From Rhodoferax lacus (GTDB lineage Bacteria > Pseudomonadota > Gammaproteobacteria > Burkholderiales > Burkholderiaceae_C), in NCBI RefSeq assembly GCF_003415675.1, contig NZ_QFZK01000006.1, forward strand, positions 170,658 to 234,657: DNA of 64,000 nucleotides, read 5' to 3'. This document shows positions 16,943 to 26,925 of the stretch, one piece after another. A program made the translations under genes and the position numbers. Numbering within the stretch: position 1 is the first letter of the stretch; each line of letters begins with the position of its first letter. The notes under the pieces are model-generated. The model did no database searches and was not told where the DNA came from. It was given only the letters and a program-made list of their open reading frames with translations.

Positions 16943-18877
16943 TTAGGGCGCCCGCGTGCGGCGAAACTTGTTTATATCAAACTCGCTCAGGGCCGGTGCC
17001 TGGTTGCCCCAGCTGCTGCGGATATGGCTGAGCACAGCCGCCAGTTCGGCGTCGCTCAGGCGCAGCGCAAAGGGTGGCATGCCAAAAGGGTGTGGCTGGC
17101 CTTTGGTGGCCGGTGCAAAGCCGCCTGCCAGTACGCTGTTGATCAGGTTGTTGGGCGGCACCTGCAACACGGTGCGGTTGCCCGCCAAGGCCGGATAGGC
17201 ACCCGCGCGGCCCTGGCCTTGTTCGCCATGGCAATCGGCACATTGTGTTGTGTAGAGCCTGGCGCCCTGTGCCAGGACCGTGCTGCTGGCCCGGCCCCCT
17301 GTTGCGTTGGCTACTGCGACGCGCTGTGGCAGAGCCTTGAGGTAGACCGCCATGGCCCGCGCATCGGCATCGTTCAGGTACTGCGTGCCGTGCAGCACCA
17401 CCTCGGCCATGGGGCCGCTGGCCTGGGCCTGGCGGCTGCTGCCGGTTTGCAACAAGGTGGTGATATCGGCCAGCGTCCAGTCGGCCACCGATGCGCCGCC
17501 TGGCTCGCTGAACGAGGGGGCGAACCACTGGCCATCGCTCAGCACGCTGCCGCCTGTGCCGGGCGCTTCGGGTGCGCCCGACAAGGCACCCAGTGCATTG
17601 CGTGCGCCATGGCACTCCAGGCAGTGTCCGGGGCCCCGCACCAGGTAGCGACCGCGCTGCCAGTCGGCACTATCCGCAGGCACCACGTGCGCGGGTGCAG
17701 TCGGGGCTGCGCTGTCGGCTGGTTTGAAGAACAGGGCACGCCAGCCCCGCAGGGCCAACGCTGTGTTGAAGGGCCAGCGCAGTGCGTGGCTGGTGTTGTG
17801 CTGCGCAGCAGGGGGCACGGTCTTCAGGAACGCAAAAAGGGCGTCGGCATCCCCACGCGTCAGATGGGTGTAGCTGGTGTAGGGGAAGGCCGGGTAGAGC
17901 GCATGGCCGTCCTTGGACAAGCCCAGATGCAATGCGCGCCAGAAGTCGTCGGCTGTCCACTTGCCAATGCCCTGCACCGGGTCGGGCGTGATGTTGGTGG
18001 AGAACACGGCGCCGAAGGGTGTATCAATGGCACGGCCACCTGCATACGCCATGCCGCCGCGTTGGGTGTGGCACAGCGCGCAATTGCCAAGGCGCGCCAG
18101 ATAGGCGCCCCGTGCGGCCAGTGGGTCCGCGTCCTGCGGCCGCAGGGTGGCGGGCGTGGGCGCATCGGCTGCAGTGTCGCTGCCGCAGCGCATCTCTGGT
18201 GTTGCGGGTGGGGCCGGTGGCCTGCGGTCGGCTGCCTGCGCATGGGCCGGTACCGCTTGTGCGGCAAGCCAGCGCGCAATCGCACTGGCATCGCCGGGGC
18301 TGAGCCGCTTGGCGACTTGGGCCATGCAGTCGGGCTCGGCCGCATGGCGCTGTCCTGTCTGCCAGCCACCCAGCTGCGCCACGAGGTAGTCCGCCGGCAA
18401 GCCCAGCAGCCCGGGTGTGGCCGGGTTCACGCCGGTGAGCTGCAAGCCATGGCACTGGGTGCATGCGGGAACGCCCTGGGCCTTGTCACCCTGCAGCACC
18501 AGCTGGCGTCCGCGCTCCAGTTCACGCGGGGTGGCCGTGCTCTTCGCGGGGGGTGGGTAGGGCAGTGCGAGGGCAGAAAAATACCCGGCCAATGCATGCA
18601 GATAGTCGTCATCCAGCGTGTCCAGCAAACCCTGCATCAGCGGGTAATGGCGACGCCCGCTGCGGATATGGATCAACTGGTTGTAGAGGTAGCCTGCAGG
18701 CTTGCCCGCCAGGCGCGGGTAGTAGCCGTCGGGCCCGGCCTGGCCCTGCGCTCCATGGCAAGCGGTACAGGCCAGCGCGCGCTGTGCCATGTTGTCTTCA
18801 AAATGGGTGGCTGACAGCGCAAGGGTGTTCAAAGCCAAAGCAAGCCACAGCAGCAGAATTAAGCGAATGAACCCCAT
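16943..18877 (-). CDS. Five-heme secreted cytochrome c (c4-like plus alcohol-dehydrogenase-type triheme fusion)
   Basis: A 644-residue periplasmic protein with a signal peptide (MGFIRLILLLWLALALNTL). Five CxxCH heme-binding motifs are visible: CTACH (37-41), CTQCH (139-143), CALCH (about 266), CLECH (about 418) and CADCH (about 546). The first two lie in a c4-like pair of domains. The last three follow the pattern of the triheme cytochrome subunit of membrane alcohol/gluconate dehydrogenases (STNITPDPVQGIGKWTADDFWRAL, YPAFPYTSYTHLT). No flavin or PQQ dehydrogenase subunit is adjacent, so the electron donor is unknown. The gene stands alone. Confidence 0.92.
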   Translation of the reverse strand: MGFIRLILLLWLALALNTLALSATHFEDNMAQRALACTACHGAQGQAGPDGYYPRLAGKPAGYLYNQLIHIRSGRRHYPLMQGLLDTLDDDYLHALAGYFSALALPYPPPAKSTATPRELERGRQLVLQGDKAQGVPACTQCHGLQLTGVNPATPGLLGLPADYLVAQLGGWQTGQRHAAEPDCMAQVAKRLSPGDASAIARWLAAQAVPAHAQAADRRPPAPPATPEMRCGSDTAADAPTPATLRPQDADPLAARGAYLARLGNCALCHTQRGGMAYAGGRAIDTPFGAVFSTNITPDPVQGIGKWTADDFWRALHLGLSKDGHALYPAFPYTSYTHLTRGDADALFAFLKTVPPAAQHNTSHALRWPFNTALALRGWRALFFKPADSAAPTAPAHVVPADSADWQRGRYLVRGPGHCLECHGARNALGALSGAPEAPGTGGSVLSDGQWFAPSFSEPGGASVADWTLADITTLLQTGSSRQAQASGPMAEVVLHGTQYLNDADARAMAVYLKALPQRVAVANATGGRASSTVLAQGARLYTTQCADCHGEQGQGRAGAYPALAGNRTVLQVPPNNLINSVLAGGFAPATKGQPHPFGMPPFALRLSDAELAAVLSHIRSSWGNQAPALSEFDINKFRRTRAP

Positions 18878-19030
18878 ATCAAACTGAGCTTAAGGCATCG
18901 CGGTGGCTGGTGAGCAGCGGAGGGCCAATGAGGCTGTACACCGGCACAGGGTGGCTGTATGGCCCAGTGTTCACGGGCATTTGCGGCGACAATGCAGCTT
19001 TGATATTTCGCAATCGTACAACGCTAATAC

Positions 19031-19555
19031 ATGTCCAGCACGACAACTCTTCACGTGCGTCCCGCCACTTTGCGCGACGCCAAGCAAATCGCCGAACTCC
19101 ACAACGCCACCGTTCGCGATGCCTTCAAGACCATTGCCATCGACACGCCCATTCCCGTCGTACCTGTGGACAAGCGCCAGGCTTACTGGCGCGAAGCCAT
19201 CGAATACAGCGAACCGCAGGTGCATGTGGCCATTGACGACGACAAGATCGTGGGCTTCGTGGGTTTCGATCGTTCGCGTGACAAGGGCACACCGCCCACC
19301 ATGGGTGAAATCTGGGCCATCTATGTGGCCACCAGCCACTGGGGCCGTGGTGTGGGTCTGGCGCTGTGGGACGCTGCACGCGAAGGCTTGCAGGAAGAGG
19401 GCTGCGCCAAGGTCAGCATCTGGCTGCCGATTGCCAATGACCGTGCCGTGCGCTTTTTTGAGCTGGCTGGTTTGAAGCGCGAAATGTCCAGCGCCAAGAC
19501 CATCGCAGTCGGCGGCGTAAAGATCGAAGAGATTCGTCTCAGCCGGACACTGTAA
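19031..19555 (+). CDS. GNAT-family N-acetyltransferase
   Basis: A 174-residue single-domain protein. The GNAT core is clear: LHVRPATLRDAKQIAELHN, VGFVGFDRS, EIWAIYVATSHWGRGVGLALWDAA (the acetyl-CoA binding motif with a GRGVG-type loop) and NDRAVRFFELAGLKRE. The substrate is not predictable. Its 3' end overlaps the end of the convergent Dus gene by 17 bp. Confidence 0.9.
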   Translation: MSSTTTLHVRPATLRDAKQIAELHNATVRDAFKTIAIDTPIPVVPVDKRQAYWREAIEYSEPQVHVAIDDDKIVGFVGFDRSRDKGTPPTMGEIWAIYVATSHWGRGVGLALWDAAREGLQEEGCAKVSIWLPIANDRAVRFFELAGLKREMSSAKTIAVGGVKIEEIRLSRTL

Positions 19556-20549
19556 GCGGCAGAGCACAGCGCTCGGCCAGCCACCGGTCAATCACCTGCG
19601 GGTCATTGACCGTGCGCAGTTCCAGATAGGCAGCCGTTGCTTGTGGATAGCGGTGGCGCAAAAAATTCAGCCATTGCTTGAGTCGACCGGCCTGCTTTTT
19701 GCGGTCCAGGCGCGTGCGTACCAGCTGCCAGAAGTCGGCCACCAGCGGCAGCAAGGTGGGCCAGGCAATGACGGGCGCAGCGTCGGCCGGGCCTTCGCCA
19801 GACCCGTGGCCATCTCCATCCCCCAGCGCCGCAATCGCCAGCGCCAGCCCCGGATCGGTCACCATGCCGCGGCCCAGCATCAGGTCGCCACAACCGGAGA
19901 GCGCGCGGCAGCGCAGCGCGTCCTGCACATTCCAGATTTCACCATTGGCGATGACCGGTATGCGCACCACGGCGCGGATGTCGGCAATGCGTTCCCAGTA
20001 GGCGGGAGGGCGGTAGGCGTCGGCCTTGGTGCGCGCATGTACCACCAGCTCGGTGGCGCCGCCCTCCTGCAGCGCCAGTGCGCATTCCTCGGCCCGTTTG
20101 TCATCGTGCAGCCCCAGCCGCATCTTGGCCGACACGGGCATGTGTGCGGGCACGGCGCGGCGCACCGCGCACAGGATGCGGCTGAGCAATTCCGGGTCTT
20201 CCAGCAGGGCGGCACCGCCGCCGTGGCGGTTCACCACCTTGGCGGGGCAGCCAAAATTCAGGTCCACGCCAAACGGCCCCAGGCTGGCCAGCACGGCGGC
20301 GTTGTCGGCCAGGCAGGCCGGGTCCGAGCCCAGCAGCTGCGGGCGCACCGGCACACCGGCAAAGGTGCGCCCGCCGTTGTGCAGCTCGGGCACGATGCGC
20401 TCAAACACGCGCGCGGGCAGCAGGGTGTTGGTCACGCGGATGAACTCGGAGACGCAGCGGTCAATTCCGCCCGAGCGGGTGAGGATGTCGCGCAGGACAA
20501 AGTCCAGCAGGCCCTCCATGGGCGCCAGCACCAGGGTGTCAGGACGCAC
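19539..20549 (-). CDS. dusC: tRNA-dihydrouridine synthase (DusC-like)
   Basis: About 336 residues, a flavin-dependent enzyme that reduces uridine in tRNA. Motifs: LAPMEGLLDFVLRDIL at the start, LNFGCPAKVVNRHGGGAALL with the catalytic Cys, HARTKADAY, IPVIANGEIWN and DLMLGRGM. A C-terminal helical domain (FWQLVRTRLDRKKQAGRLKQWLN) fits the DusC tRNA-binding part. I chose GTG 20549 because it overlaps the stop of the upstream exonuclease gene and places the fold near the N-terminus as usual. An ATG at 20588 in the same frame is an alternative. Confidence 0.9.
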   Translation of the reverse strand: MRPDTLVLAPMEGLLDFVLRDILTRSGGIDRCVSEFIRVTNTLLPARVFERIVPELHNGGRTFAGVPVRPQLLGSDPACLADNAAVLASLGPFGVDLNFGCPAKVVNRHGGGAALLEDPELLSRILCAVRRAVPAHMPVSAKMRLGLHDDKRAEECALALQEGGATELVVHARTKADAYRPPAYWERIADIRAVVRIPVIANGEIWNVQDALRCRALSGCGDLMLGRGMVTDPGLALAIAALGDGDGHGSGEGPADAAPVIAWPTLLPLVADFWQLVRTRLDRKKQAGRLKQWLNFLRHRYPQATAAYLELRTVNDPQVIDRWLAERCALPLTVSG

Positions 20550-21063
20550 TGCGCAATCGCTGGAAAGTGAGCTGCAGCACGCGCGCATCGGCACTGGCCC
20601 GGTGCCTCTGGGCACCGCGCTCGGAGCCGATTTGCGCCTTGATCTGGTGCCACCGCTCGGCTTCGGTTTCAGTCAGCAACACGCGCAGGTTCTCAAGCTT
20701 GAAAGTGGGTGTCATGTCGGCGGCGTCAAACAGGGCGCCCAGCCAACTGTAGTCATTGGCCCAGCCATCGGAGTAGACGGTTTGCCCACGCAAATCGGTG
20801 TTGAGCTTGCGCGCTACTTGCTCCACGGTCTGCCCTTTTGCCTGCAGCAGGGTGCGCGGTATGTGGTGGGTCATCGCGGCCTGTGCGTCCCAGTGGGTCC
20901 AGTGTTCCAGCGGGCGGATCAGCGTGCAAAACGTGTGGCCGTCCGGCAGCACGAAACCGACTTCTATCGGGTAACTGTTGCGGCCAAAGCCCGAGGCCTC
21001 CACATCCAGCACGGTGGGCAGACTGAGTGTGGCGGTGGCTGGTACGGTGGCGGCAAGTGGCAT
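20539..21063 (-). CDS. DEDDh-type 3'-5' exonuclease
   Basis: A 174-residue protein. The first acidic motif is [10 protein letters not shown] (D and E), a middle motif lies around the [19 protein letters not shown] region, and the last is [10 protein letters not shown] (H and D). This matches the DnaQ/RNase T superfamily in a short, single-domain form. It probably degrades short nucleic acids; the substrate is unknown. It overlaps the Dus start and is transcribed with it. Confidence 0.82.
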   Translation of the reverse strand: MPLAATVPATATLSLPTVLDVEASGFGRNSYPIEVGFVLPDGHTFCTLIRPLEHWTHWDAQAAMTHHIPRTLLQAKGQTVEQVARKLNTDLRGQTVYSDGWANDYSWLGALFDAADMTPTFKLENLRVLLTETEAERWHQIKAQIGSERGAQRHRASADARVLQLTFQRLRSAS

Positions 21064-21239
21064 GGGTTTTTCGCGGTTCGGGGCATTGTGCTACAGCCCC
21101 GGTGGCTTGGACATCCTCCATTTCCCGCCCATGCAAGTTGTGGGCCTGCATCGCCGGTCGCGACAACCGCCGCTGGGCCATCGCCAATTTGCTATCCTGC
21201 AAGGCTTCCTTCACCACCGTGCCTCTGCGCATCGCTCCC

Positions 21240-22196
21240 ATGGCCAGCAGTCTTTTTGCCCTTCTCGATGACATAGCCACCCTGCTGGACGATGTAGCGC
21301 TGCTGACCAAAGTGGCTGCAAAAAAGACGGCCGGTGTGCTGGGCGATGACCTGGCGCTGAACGCCCAACAGGTCAGCGGTGTGGCCGCCGACCGGGAGCT
21401 GCCGGTGGTGTGGGCCGTGTGCAAGGGCTCGCTGGTCAACAAGCTGATTCTGGTGCCCCTGGCCATGGTGCTGAGCGTGACCATGCCCTGGCTGATCACG
21501 CCGCTGTTGATGCTGGGTGGCGCCTACCTGTGCTATGAGGGTTTCGAGAAGCTGGCGCATGCCTTCATGCACCGCGCCGGCGACCCGGATGACCTCAGCG
21601 ATGAGCTGATGCAGGCCCTGGCCGATCCGTCGGTGGACCTGGTGGCGCTGGAGAAGGACAAGATCAAAGGCGCCATCCGCACAGACTTTGTGCTGTCGGC
21701 CGAGATCATCGCCATCACCCTGGGCACGGTGCAAAGCAGTGTGTGGACCACCCAACTGGCCGTGCTGTCGGGCGTGGCCTTCATCATGACGGTGGGCGTG
21801 TACGGCCTGGTGGCCGGCATCGTGAAGATTGACGACCTGGGCCTGTACCTGAGCCGCCTGCCCGTGCAGGGCAGCCGCTGGAAGCAGGCTTTGGGCCTGT
21901 GGCTGCTGGACGCCGCACCCTGGCTGATGAAGGCCCTGTCGGTGCTGGGCACGGCCGCCATGTTCCTGGTGGGTGGAGGCATCCTGGCACACGGCCTGCC
22001 CTTTGTGCACCACGCGGCTGAGGCTATCGGCGAAGGCTTTGCTGCAGGCGTGGGCACAGCGGGCGCCTGGTTGGCCCCGGTGGTGTCGCTCAGCCTGGAC
22101 CTGCTGGTGGGAGTGGCCGCAGGTGCCCTGGTGCTGGTGCTGGTGATGGCCGGGCAGCGGCTGGTACACATGCTGCGGCCCGCGCGTGGCAGCTGA
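21240..22196 (+). CDS. DUF808 family inner-membrane protein (YedI-like)
   Basis: A 318-residue membrane protein. The diagnostic N-terminus is present: [45 protein letters not shown], as is the [15 protein letters not shown] segment. About six hydrophobic segments follow. The function of the family is not established. The start at 21240 begins exactly at the conserved block. Its stop overlaps the GTG start of the EamA gene. Confidence 0.9.
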   Translation: MASSLFALLDDIATLLDDVALLTKVAAKKTAGVLGDDLALNAQQVSGVAADRELPVVWAVCKGSLVNKLILVPLAMVLSVTMPWLITPLLMLGGAYLCYEGFEKLAHAFMHRAGDPDDLSDELMQALADPSVDLVALEKDKIKGAIRTDFVLSAEIIAITLGTVQSSVWTTQLAVLSGVAFIMTVGVYGLVAGIVKIDDLGLYLSRLPVQGSRWKQALGLWLLDAAPWLMKALSVLGTAAMFLVGGGILAHGLPFVHHAAEAIGEGFAAGVGTAGAWLAPVVSLSLDLLVGVAAGALVLVLVMAGQRLVHMLRPARGS

Positions 22197-23226
22197 GGTG
22201 GGTGAGCAGGCCCGGCCACCGGCAGAGGCGGCGGCTGCGCGTGCGGTGGTGGCCGAAGCCCCTGCAGCTCTGGCCACCGGCCTGGTGCTGGCCCTGGTGG
22301 GGGCGATTGCCTTCAGCGCCAAGGCCATCATCGTCAAGCTGGCCTACCGCCACGGGGTGGATGCCGTCACGCTCATCATGCTGCGCATGCTGTTTGCGCT
22401 GCCTTTCTTTCTGGCCATCGTGTGGTGGAGCGGGCGCCCGCGCGGCGGCATCACGCCACCAGCCCTCACGCGCGCCGACACGCTGGGCGTGCTGGGTCTG
22501 GGTTTTTGCGGCTACTACCTGGCGAGCTTTCTGGACTTTGCCGGGCTGGCCTATATCAGCGCCTCGCTGGAGCGCCTGATCCTCTACCTCAACCCCACGC
22601 TGGTACTGATCCTGGGGCGCACGCTGTATGGCAAGCCCATCAGCCGCAACCAGATGCTGGGCATGGCGATCAGCTACTGCGGTGTGCTGCTGGTGTTTGG
22701 CCACGAGGTGCAGCTGGCCGGCTCCGACGTGGCGCTGGGCGCGGGGCTGGTGTTTCTGAGTGCGGTGGCCTATGCCATCTACCTGTCCTACAGCGGCGAG
22801 CTGGTGCTGCGCCTGGGCTCCCTGCGCCTGGTAGGCTTGGCCACCAGCTTCGCCTGCGTTTGCTGCATCCTGCAGTTCGTGCTGCTGCGGCCCTTGCAGT
22901 CAGCCTTTGCGGTGGCGCCCGAGGTGCTGTGGCTGTCGCTGCTCAATGCTATTGGCTGCACGGTGATTCCGGTGCTGCTGGTGATGATGGCCATAGAGCG
23001 CATTGGCTCGGGCCTGGCCGCGCAGATCGGCATGGTGGGCCCCATGTCCACCATCACCATGGGCGTGCTGCTGCTGGGTGAGCCCTTTACCGGCTGGGTG
23101 GTGGTCGGCACCGTGCTGGTGCTGCTGGGCATTTATGTCTGCAGCCGCGCGCCGGCACATTTGTGGCACCATGCAGCGCGCAAGCCAAACCCGGCAAACC
23201 ATCCAACACAGAAGAGACGACCATGA
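22186..23226 (+). CDS. EamA/DMT-superfamily transporter
   Basis: A 346-residue protein with about ten hydrophobic segments in two EamA halves. The first half has [25 protein letters not shown] and [18 protein letters not shown]; the second has [22 protein letters not shown] and [25 protein letters not shown]. It is probably an exporter of small metabolites with unknown substrate. The GTG at 22186 overlaps the DUF808 stop and the stop overlaps the start of the quinone oxidoreductase gene (ATGA), so the three are translationally coupled. Confidence 0.9.
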   Translation: MAAEVGEQARPPAEAAAARAVVAEAPAALATGLVLALVGAIAFSAKAIIVKLAYRHGVDAVTLIMLRMLFALPFFLAIVWWSGRPRGGITPPALTRADTLGVLGLGFCGYYLASFLDFAGLAYISASLERLILYLNPTLVLILGRTLYGKPISRNQMLGMAISYCGVLLVFGHEVQLAGSDVALGAGLVFLSAVAYAIYLSYSGELVLRLGSLRLVGLATSFACVCCILQFVLLRPLQSAFAVAPEVLWLSLLNAIGCTVIPVLLVMMAIERIGSGLAAQIGMVGPMSTITMGVLLLGEPFTGWVVVGTVLVLLGIYVCSRAPAHLWHHAARKPNPANHPTQKRRP

Positions 23227-24218
23227 CGCAGATTACTTCCCGTGCCATCCACATCAGCCAGCATGGCGGCCCCGAGCAGCTCAGCCTGGTGCAGGTCACC
23301 GTGGGCGAGCCCGGTCCTGGCGAAATCCGCATCCGCCACAAGGCCGTGGGCCTGAACTTCATCGACGTCTACCAGCGCAGCGGCCTCTACCCCATGAACC
23401 TGCCCATGCAACTGGGCATGGAGGCCTCGGGCGTTGTCGAGGCGGTGGGCGAGGGCGTAACCCACCTGCAGGTGGGCGACCGCGCCGCCTATGCCAGCCA
23501 GCCACCTGGCAGCTACTGCGAGGTGCGGGTGATGCCCGCCAAGTGCGTGTGCAAGCTGCCCGACGGCATTGGCTTTGACACGGGTGCCGCCATGATGCTC
23601 AAGGGCCTGACCGCACAGTACCTGCTGCGCCGCACCCTGCCTCAGGGTGGCTTGAATCCCGGCGACTTTGTGCTGTTCCATGCCGCTGCCGGCGGCGTGG
23701 GCCTGATCGCCTGCCAGTGGGCCAAAGCCCTGGGCCTGCAGCTCATTGGCACAGCCGGCTCGGATGCCAAATGCGCGCTGGCCAAAGAGCATGGTGCTGC
23801 CCACGTCATCAACTACGCCACCGAAGATTTCCAGGCCCGCGTGAAGGAAATCACCGGCGGACGCGGCGTGAAGGTGGTCTATGACTCGGTGGGCAAGGAC
23901 ACCTGGGACAAGTCGCTGGACTGCCTGGCACCCTTTGGCCTGATGGCCAGCTTTGGCAATGCCTCGGGCCCGGTGGCACCGTTCTCGCCCGGCATCCTTG
24001 GCCCCAAGGGCTCCATCTACGTGACCCGCCAGACCCTGTTCACCCACATTGCCACGCGCGAATCTACGCAGGCCATGGCCGACGAGTTGTTTGCGGTGGT
24101 GTTGTCGGGTGCGGTGAAGATTCGCATCGACCAGCGCTTTGCGCTGGAAGATGTGCAGGCCGCGCACCGTGCTTTGGAGGCGCGCCAGACCACGGGCTGC
24201 ACCATCCTGACGCTCTAG
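23223..24218 (+). CDS. qor: Zinc-independent quinone oxidoreductase (MDR family)
   Basis: A 331-residue NADPH-dependent enzyme of the quinone oxidoreductase branch. It has the GroES-like N-terminal part (AVGLNFIDVYQRSGLYP, LGMEASGVVEAVGEGV) and a Rossmann region (VLFHAAAGGVGLIACQWAKALG). The zinc-ligating Cys cluster of alcohol dehydrogenases is absent. Expected activity is one-electron reduction of quinones. The start at 23223 follows the EamA gene by the ATGA overlap. Confidence 0.93.
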   Translation: MTQITSRAIHISQHGGPEQLSLVQVTVGEPGPGEIRIRHKAVGLNFIDVYQRSGLYPMNLPMQLGMEASGVVEAVGEGVTHLQVGDRAAYASQPPGSYCEVRVMPAKCVCKLPDGIGFDTGAAMMLKGLTAQYLLRRTLPQGGLNPGDFVLFHAAAGGVGLIACQWAKALGLQLIGTAGSDAKCALAKEHGAAHVINYATEDFQARVKEITGGRGVKVVYDSVGKDTWDKSLDCLAPFGLMASFGNASGPVAPFSPGILGPKGSIYVTRQTLFTHIATRESTQAMADELFAVVLSGAVKIRIDQRFALEDVQAAHRALEARQTTGCTILTL

Positions 24219-24239
24219 GGCCTGCCTATAATTCCCTGC

Positions 24240-25919
24240 ATGGTCAGAACACATGGTTTCCTGCTCACGCGTCACATCCGCTGGGCGATTGTCCTGGCCC
24301 TGCTGGTCAATGCGGCCTCACTGTTCACACCCGTCATCAACGAGGGTGACTCGGTCCTGTACGCGGTGCTGTCCCAGCACATGGTGCAGACCGGCAACTG
24401 GGGTGACCTGGTTCTGGACAAGTTGGACTGGCTCGACAAGCCGCACTTTCCCTTCTGGCTGACGGCGCTGTTCTTCAAGATCGGCGGCGTCAGCACTTTC
24501 AACTACATCCTGCCGGGCTTTCTGTTCCATTTGCTGGGCAGCTACTACACCTACCGCATTGCCCGCATGTTTTATGGGCGTGATGTGGCCTTGCTGGCGC
24601 TCCTGATGGTGGTGTCCACCTACCACCTGATGTACACCTCCAGCGCCATCAAGGCCGAGGCTTTTTTGACTGGAAGCATCACCGCTGCCTGCTACTACTG
24701 GCTACGCTATGACGCGCGGGCCCGGGCGAAGTACCTGCTGCTGGCCGCGCTGTTCAGCGCTATTTCGGTGATGACCAAGGGCATCTTCACGCTGATCACC
24801 ATTGCCAGTGGGCTTGCCTGTGTCTGGATATACCGTGGCCAATGGCGCAACTTCTGGAGCCCCAAGTGGCTGCTGGCGCTGGCCCTGTCGCTGCTGTTTA
24901 CCTTCCCCGAGGTGCTGGCGCTGTACGTCCAGTTTGATGCGCACCCCGAGAAACTGGTGTTCGGCAAGACCGGTGTGTCGGGCATCCGTTTCTTCCTGTG
25001 GGACAGCCAGTTTGGGCGCTTCTTCAACTCCGGCCCGATCAAGAACGAGGCAGGCACACCGCTGTATTTTGTGCACGTGTTCATCTGGGCCTTCCTGCCC
25101 TGGGTTGCCGCCTTTGTGGCGGCCCTGGTTGCGGGAGTGCGTGCGTTTGCCGGGCAGAACCAGGAGGAGCGCGCGAAGTTTGTATTCCTCTGCGGCGCGT
25201 TCTTTGTGACTTTTGGCCTGTTCAGTGCCACTTCCTTCCAGCTGGACTACTACACCGTCATCCTGTTCCCGTTCGCAATCATCCTGTGCGCGAACTTCAT
25301 GCAGCAGTGGCTGCAGCGCGACAGCACCCCGTTCTTTGTGGCCCAGATCGGTGTGCTGGTGTTCACGCTGGTACTGGTGTTTGCCTTGGCGGTGTATGTG
25401 GGCAACGCACGCTTGCTGGTCGGCCTGTTGCTGATGGCCTGTGCAACTGTGGCGTACGCCGTGGTGCAACGCCGATACATACGCCCGCTGACTGCGGTGA
25501 TTTATCCGGTGGTGGCCGTCTGCATGCTCTATGTATTCCTGGAAGCGACGACGCTGGGCATCAACCTCCAGTACGGCATGGCCTACAACCTGAACAAGCT
25601 GCTGGCGCAGGACCGCAGCACCCCTGTCTATGTCTACCAGTTTGACTCCATCGTTGCTTGGGAACTTGGCATTTACCGCGACGCGCCCAGTGTGGGTGTT
25701 CAATCCGCCGCGCAATTGCCCGGGCCGGGTGCCGACTACATCCTGGTGGTACGCGAGGCCCAGATCGCCGAGCTGTCTGCTGTGCTGGGGCGCACCCAAC
25801 TGCTGGCCCAACGCGCGTGGGTAGACCACAAAACCGGCACATTGCCTCGGCAGCTCAACCTGGCCCGAGGTGTTGAGCCGCTGGACCAGGTCAGCGTGCT
25901 CAGGGTGACGCCGCCCTAG
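24240..25919 (+). CDS. GT39 family membrane glycosyltransferase (ArnT/PMT-like)
   Basis: A 559-residue protein with about 12 hydrophobic segments. The first periplasmic loop holds NEGDSVLYAVLSQHMVQTGNW and WLDKPHFPFWLTALFFKIGG, the acidic and DKPP-like signature of the ArnT/PMT superfamily. A second signature lies near SAIKAEAFLTGSITAACYYWLRY. Members transfer sugars from polyprenyl-phosphate donors to lipid A, proteins or other lipids. No ArnT-pathway neighbours are present, so the acceptor is unknown. The 3' end overlaps the convergent gene by 4 bp. Confidence 0.88.
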   Translation: MVRTHGFLLTRHIRWAIVLALLVNAASLFTPVINEGDSVLYAVLSQHMVQTGNWGDLVLDKLDWLDKPHFPFWLTALFFKIGGVSTFNYILPGFLFHLLGSYYTYRIARMFYGRDVALLALLMVVSTYHLMYTSSAIKAEAFLTGSITAACYYWLRYDARARAKYLLLAALFSAISVMTKGIFTLITIASGLACVWIYRGQWRNFWSPKWLLALALSLLFTFPEVLALYVQFDAHPEKLVFGKTGVSGIRFFLWDSQFGRFFNSGPIKNEAGTPLYFVHVFIWAFLPWVAAFVAALVAGVRAFAGQNQEERAKFVFLCGAFFVTFGLFSATSFQLDYYTVILFPFAIILCANFMQQWLQRDSTPFFVAQIGVLVFTLVLVFALAVYVGNARLLVGLLLMACATVAYAVVQRRYIRPLTAVIYPVVAVCMLYVFLEATTLGINLQYGMAYNLNKLLAQDRSTPVYVYQFDSIVAWELGIYRDAPSVGVQSAAQLPGPGADYILVVREAQIAELSAVLGRTQLLAQRAWVDHKTGTLPRQLNLARGVEPLDQVSVLRVTPP

Positions 25920-26833
25920 AACAGAAAGCCGGTGGACAGCACCTGTTCACTCATCCAGATGGTCTGGTCGGCTGTGCCCTGGTACACCGGAACACCCCGC
26001 AAAGCGCCATAGGCCACTTTTTGTGTGAGTTCGAGATAGATGGACTTGTAGACCGTGTAGCGCACACCCACTTCGACGCCAGCTGTCCAGCCATTGAGTT
26101 GCCACCAGTCACCACTGGAGCAGCAGACGTTCTGGTTCTTGGGGCCCACCTGGTTGTCGTTGCCGAAAATGGTGACGTCGGCGTGGGGCAACAAGATGCC
26201 TGCTCCAACGCGGCTGATCAGTTGCAGGTCACCCGGCTTTTGGATCGGCCCTGCCAGGTGGTGCAGCCAGACCGCATTGAGCATGATGTGGTTCAAGCCG
26301 TTGTGCAGGGCGTAACTGAAGTTCTGCGGGGTGATCGTCATGTTTCCGGTGGAGGGGCCGGTGGTAATGGTTCCGCTGACCGGCACGGTCTGGTTGTAGT
26401 CGACGTTGTACTTGCTGTGGTCCAGGGAGAACTCGATGGCGAAGGTTTTCTCCGGGTTCATGAACTTGCCAATCCGCACGTTTTCCTGGGGATTGGTGAA
26501 GTCCAGGCTGAACAGGGATGTGACGGTGTCCGACACACTGGAGGGGTAGTCGCTGGCCGCCGCCTGGTGCAGCGTGAAATCATTGCCAAGCCCGGGCTGG
26601 GACACGTGGATGTCAGACGGTGCGTATTGCTGGCGGCTGTAGCCCCAGGAGAAATACCAGTTGTTTTCGCCCTTAAGGGCGCGATCAAATTGGGCCTGGG
26701 TGGTGGACTGCGAGGCGGGGCTGGTCACTGCTGCAGTCGGCGCCTCCGCTGCAACCTGGGCCAGAACCACGGAGCAAGGCACGATGGACAAGGCCGCCGC
26801 AGCGATCAGGCGCTTGGAAAATTTTGATGTCAT
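25916..26833 (-). CDS. Putative outer-membrane beta-barrel protein
   Basis: About 305 residues with a signal peptide (KRLIAAAALSIVPCSVVLAQ). The mature protein is rich in alternating aromatic and polar residues (NNWYFSWGYSRQQYAPS, LELTQKVAYGAL) and ends in Phe (STGFLF), a typical outer-membrane barrel terminus. I recognise no enzyme motif. A Cys pair (NVCCSSGD) is present in a loop-like region. The start at 26833 is chosen because it opens the signal peptide. Function unknown. Confidence 0.7.
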   Translation of the reverse strand: MTSKFSKRLIAAAALSIVPCSVVLAQVAAEAPTAAVTSPASQSTTQAQFDRALKGENNWYFSWGYSRQQYAPSDIHVSQPGLGNDFTLHQAAASDYPSSVSDTVTSLFSLDFTNPQENVRIGKFMNPEKTFAIEFSLDHSKYNVDYNQTVPVSGTITTGPSTGNMTITPQNFSYALHNGLNHIMLNAVWLHHLAGPIQKPGDLQLISRVGAGILLPHADVTIFGNDNQVGPKNQNVCCSSGDWWQLNGWTAGVEVGVRYTVYKSIYLELTQKVAYGALRGVPVYQGTADQTIWMSEQVLSTGFLF

Positions 26834-26925
26834 GGGGAGGTCTTGAGGGCTGTGAATGGGTGGTGGCCGTTGGCCAGCCGAAGGCCGGATTTTATCGCCC
26901 ATCCCGTGGAATGGGTTGACCGGGG

